DNA from: Streptomyces regalis
GTDB lineage: Bacteria > Actinomycetota > Actinomycetes > Streptomycetales > Streptomycetaceae
Length of the DNA: 8,132 nucleotides
Assembly: GCF_001509475.1 (NCBI RefSeq)
Contig: NZ_LLZG01000413.1
Location: 1 to 8,132, forward strand
Direction of reading: 5' to 3'
The notes beneath the pieces were generated by a model. The model did no database searches. It was not told the origin of the DNA and saw only the letters and a program-made list of their open reading frames with translations. Of the stretch, positions 6,536-8,132 are shown in pieces. The position numbers were made by a program, and so were the translations under genes. Each line of letters begins with the position of its first letter. Position 1 is the stretch's first letter.

Positions 6536-8017
6536 GTGTCGGACACTCGCCGGCTGGTCGACAAGCTATGGGCGTACGCGGGGGTGCTGCGGGACGCCGG
6601 GGTAGGGGTGTTGGAGTACACCGAGCAGCTGACCTATCTGCTGTTCCTGAAGATGGCGCACGAGCGTGCCCACCGGCCGCTCAAACCTGAGCAGATTGTC
6701 CCCGAGGAGTACTCCTGGCAGCGCCTGCTGGACACTGAGGGCGCGGCCCTGGAGACCCAGTACACGCTGATCCTGCAGGGGCTGGGCCGCCAGCCGGGCA
6801 TGCTGGGTACGATCTTCCGCAAGGCGCAGAACCGGGTGCAGGACCCGGCGATCCTCAAGCGGCTGATCCACGACCTGATCAACAAGGAGACCTGGTCGGG
6901 CGGCGGTGACATCAATGGCGACGCCTACGAGTCTCTCCTGTCCAAGGGCGCCAGCGACAAGGGGTCGGGGGCGGGCCAGTACTTCACTCCGCGGTCGATC
7001 ATCTCCGCGATGGTCGAAGTCGTGCGGCCCACCGTGAAGGACACGGTGGTCGACCCGGCCTGCGGCACGGGTGGGTTCCTGCTGGGCGCCCACGAGTACG
7101 CCTCCAAAGGTGCCGCGCACATGAATCCCGAGCAGCGTCAGCACTTGAAGGCGTCGTTCGTGCACGGCGTGGAAATCGTGGACGGCACCGCGCGCCTGGC
7201 TGCCATGAACCTGCTGCTGCATGGCATGGGTGACGCTAAGGGCCAGTCGCTGATCGAGGTCAAGGATGCCCTGATCGACGACCCGGGGAAGCGGTGGTCG
7301 GTGGTGCTGGCCAATCCGCCCTTCGGTACGAAGTCCTCGATCACGATGGTGGGCGCCGACGGCAAGGACGCCCGTGAGGACCGGGAGATCGAGCGCAATG
7401 ACTTCGTGGTCACCACGAGCAACAAGCAGCTCAACTTCCTGCAGCACATCATGACGATCCTGGACATTAACGGCCGAGCCGCGGTGGTGCTGCCGGATAA
7501 CGTGCTGTTCGAGGGCGGGGCCGGAGAGGCGCTGCGCCGACGCCTGCTGAATGACTTCGACCTGCACACGATCCTGCGCCTGCCCACCGGCGTGTTCTAC
7601 GCCCAGGGCGTGAAGGCGAACGTGCTGTTCTTCGACAAGAAGCCGGCCAGCGAGACCCCGTGGACGACCACGACGTGGGTGTACGACCTGCGGACCAACA
7701 AGCGCTTCACACTCAAGAAGAGCCCACTGACTCGCGAGCACCTGGAGGACTTCGTCCAGTCTGTCAAGCCGGGCCGGCCTCGCGAGGAACGTGTCGAGTC
7801 CGAGCGATTCAAGTCGTTCACCTACGATCAGCTGATCGCCCGTGACAAGGTCAACCTGGACATCACCTGGCTTCGGGACGAGTCTCTGGAGGACCTCGAC
7901 AACCTGCCTGCCCCCGACGTCATTGCCCGCGAGATTATCGAAGACCTCACCGCTGCCCTGGAAGAGTTTGCGGCCGTCGCCGATGCTCTGGAGGCCAAGG
8001 AAACGAGCGAGGCCTGA
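6536..8017 (+). CDS. hsdM: Type I R-M DNA methyltransferase, M subunit (HsdM, N6-adenine)
   Basis: HsdM transfers a methyl group from S-adenosylmethionine to N6 of an adenine in each half of the site chosen by HsdS, protecting host DNA; two copies join one HsdS. Counted from the GTG at 6536, the protein has 493 residues, a normal length. The N-terminal helical domain (about 5-130, LVDKLWAYAGVLRDAG) is followed by the Rossmann-fold methyltransferase domain. This has GQYFTPR at 147-153, the SAM-binding motif DPACGTGGF at 173-181, and the catalytic NPPF at 260-263. Other conserved parts are VVLPDNVLFEGGAGE near 317-331 and RLPTGVFYAQGVKANVLFF near 348-366. A helical, acidic C-terminus probably contacts HsdS. 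The key residues are intact. The gene lies 57 bases after the GIY-YIG gene with its own strong ribosome binding site. Codons are strongly G/C-ending throughout. A longer form from ATG 6512 is possible but less likely. Confidence 0.96.
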   Translation: MSDTRRLVDKLWAYAGVLRDAGVGVLEYTEQLTYLLFLKMAHERAHRPLKPEQIVPEEYSWQRLLDTEGAALETQYTLILQGLGRQPGMLGTIFRKAQNRVQDPAILKRLIHDLINKETWSGGGDINGDAYESLLSKGASDKGSGAGQYFTPRSIISAMVEVVRPTVKDTVVDPACGTGGFLLGAHEYASKGAAHMNPEQRQHLKASFVHGVEIVDGTARLAAMNLLLHGMGDAKGQSLIEVKDALIDDPGKRWSVVLANPPFGTKSSITMVGADGKDAREDREIERNDFVVTTSNKQLNFLQHIMTILDINGRAAVVLPDNVLFEGGAGEALRRRLLNDFDLHTILRLPTGVFYAQGVKANVLFFDKKPASETPWTTTTWVYDLRTNKRFTLKKSPLTREHLEDFVQSVKPGRPREERVESERFKSFTYDQLIARDKVNLDITWLRDESLEDLDNLPAPDVIAREIIEDLTAALEEFAAVADALEAKETSEA

Positions 8018-8049
8018 CCCTGCAGATTGTCGGCTAAGGGCTTGCAGGG
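8018..8049 (+). terminator. Inverted repeat after hsdM, possible weak terminator
   Basis: CCCTGCA at 8018-8024, starting right after the hsdM stop, is the reverse complement of TGCAGGG at 8043-8049. The loop is 18 bases and no T-tract follows. In high-GC actinobacteria terminators often lack the T-run, and the position fits the end of the operon. The seven-base stem with a long loop makes the assignment weak. Confidence 0.3.
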
Positions 8050-8091
8050 AATCAAGGTGTTGCTTCCCGTTCTGGGGATCGTTGGTGTGGT

Positions 8092-8132
8092 ATGCCCATC
8101 CCGGACGAGACACGTGACCAACTCGCTGTGAA
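8092..8132 (+). CDS. Possible start of a further gene, cut by the window edge
   Basis: An ATG at 8092 opens a frame that reaches the window end (MPIPDETRDQLAV, 13 full codons). The residues vaguely recall the first strand and helix of ribbon-helix-helix DNA-binding proteins such as antitoxins, but thirteen residues cannot establish this. The upstream sequence (GGTGTGGT) is a poor ribosome binding site. Another frame in the same bases ends in TGA at 8129-8131. Confidence 0.2.
   Translation, partial: MPIPDETRDQLAV

Noticed and set aside
6566..8113. A 515-codon open frame on the minus strand opposite hsdM
   Set aside because: Its product is rich in His, Gln, Arg and Val with no domain, and it lies opposite a gene with complete methyltransferase motifs. 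Long antisense open frames are common opposite genes with G/C-ending codons.
1..8132. CRISPR array, tRNA/rRNA or insertion sequence
   Set aside because: I saw no regularly spaced repeats, cloverleaf or transposase with terminal repeats on either strand.

Overview
The window comes from a high-GC actinobacterium, probably Streptomyces or a close relative. Most codons of the main genes end in G or C. GTG is used as a start codon beside ATG, and the genes are tightly packed and partly overlapping. No taxon-specific marker is present, so this is a judgement of style and not an identification. The core is a type I restriction-modification (R-M) locus on the + strand with an extra nuclease gene inside it.

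Layout: the first 256 bases hold the 3' end of an unrecognised gene. About 1.1 kb (257-1356) follows without a convincing intact gene. It contains an 8-bp inverted repeat just after the first gene, a GAAC-N4-GTTC sequence that matches the actinobacterial LexA (SOS) box, and an open frame (604-1251) whose first third looks coding and whose remainder looks decayed. Then come hsdR (1357-4173, endonuclease/translocase), hsdS (4170-5510, specificity subunit), a GIY-YIG nuclease gene with a DUF4357-like C-terminus (5510-6478), and hsdM (6536-8017, N6-adenine methyltransferase). After hsdM there is a small inverted repeat that could be a weak terminator, and possibly the first codons of another gene at the window edge.

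How they work together: HsdS recognises a bipartite DNA site and holds two HsdM copies, which methylate adenines in it. HsdR joins to form the restriction complex, which translocates unmethylated DNA and cuts it. hsdR and hsdS overlap by 4 bases (GTGA), and hsdS and the GIY-YIG gene share one base (TGATG), so all three are probably one translationally coupled transcript. hsdM follows after 57 bases with its own strong ribosome binding site and possibly a weak promoter. The order R-S-nuclease-M, with the methylase last, differs from the textbook hsdR, hsdM-hsdS arrangement.

The main points of interest are the GIY-YIG/DUF4357 nuclease embedded in and coupled to the hsd operon, a perfect 13-bp hairpin inside hsdS at the junction of the first target-recognition domain and the first conserved helix, and the visibly different codon composition of the second target-recognition domain, consistent with domain exchange. 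I see no CRISPR array, tRNA, rRNA or recognisable insertion sequence. The core system is a known type of defence system. The nuclease insertion is the part most likely to be under-described.
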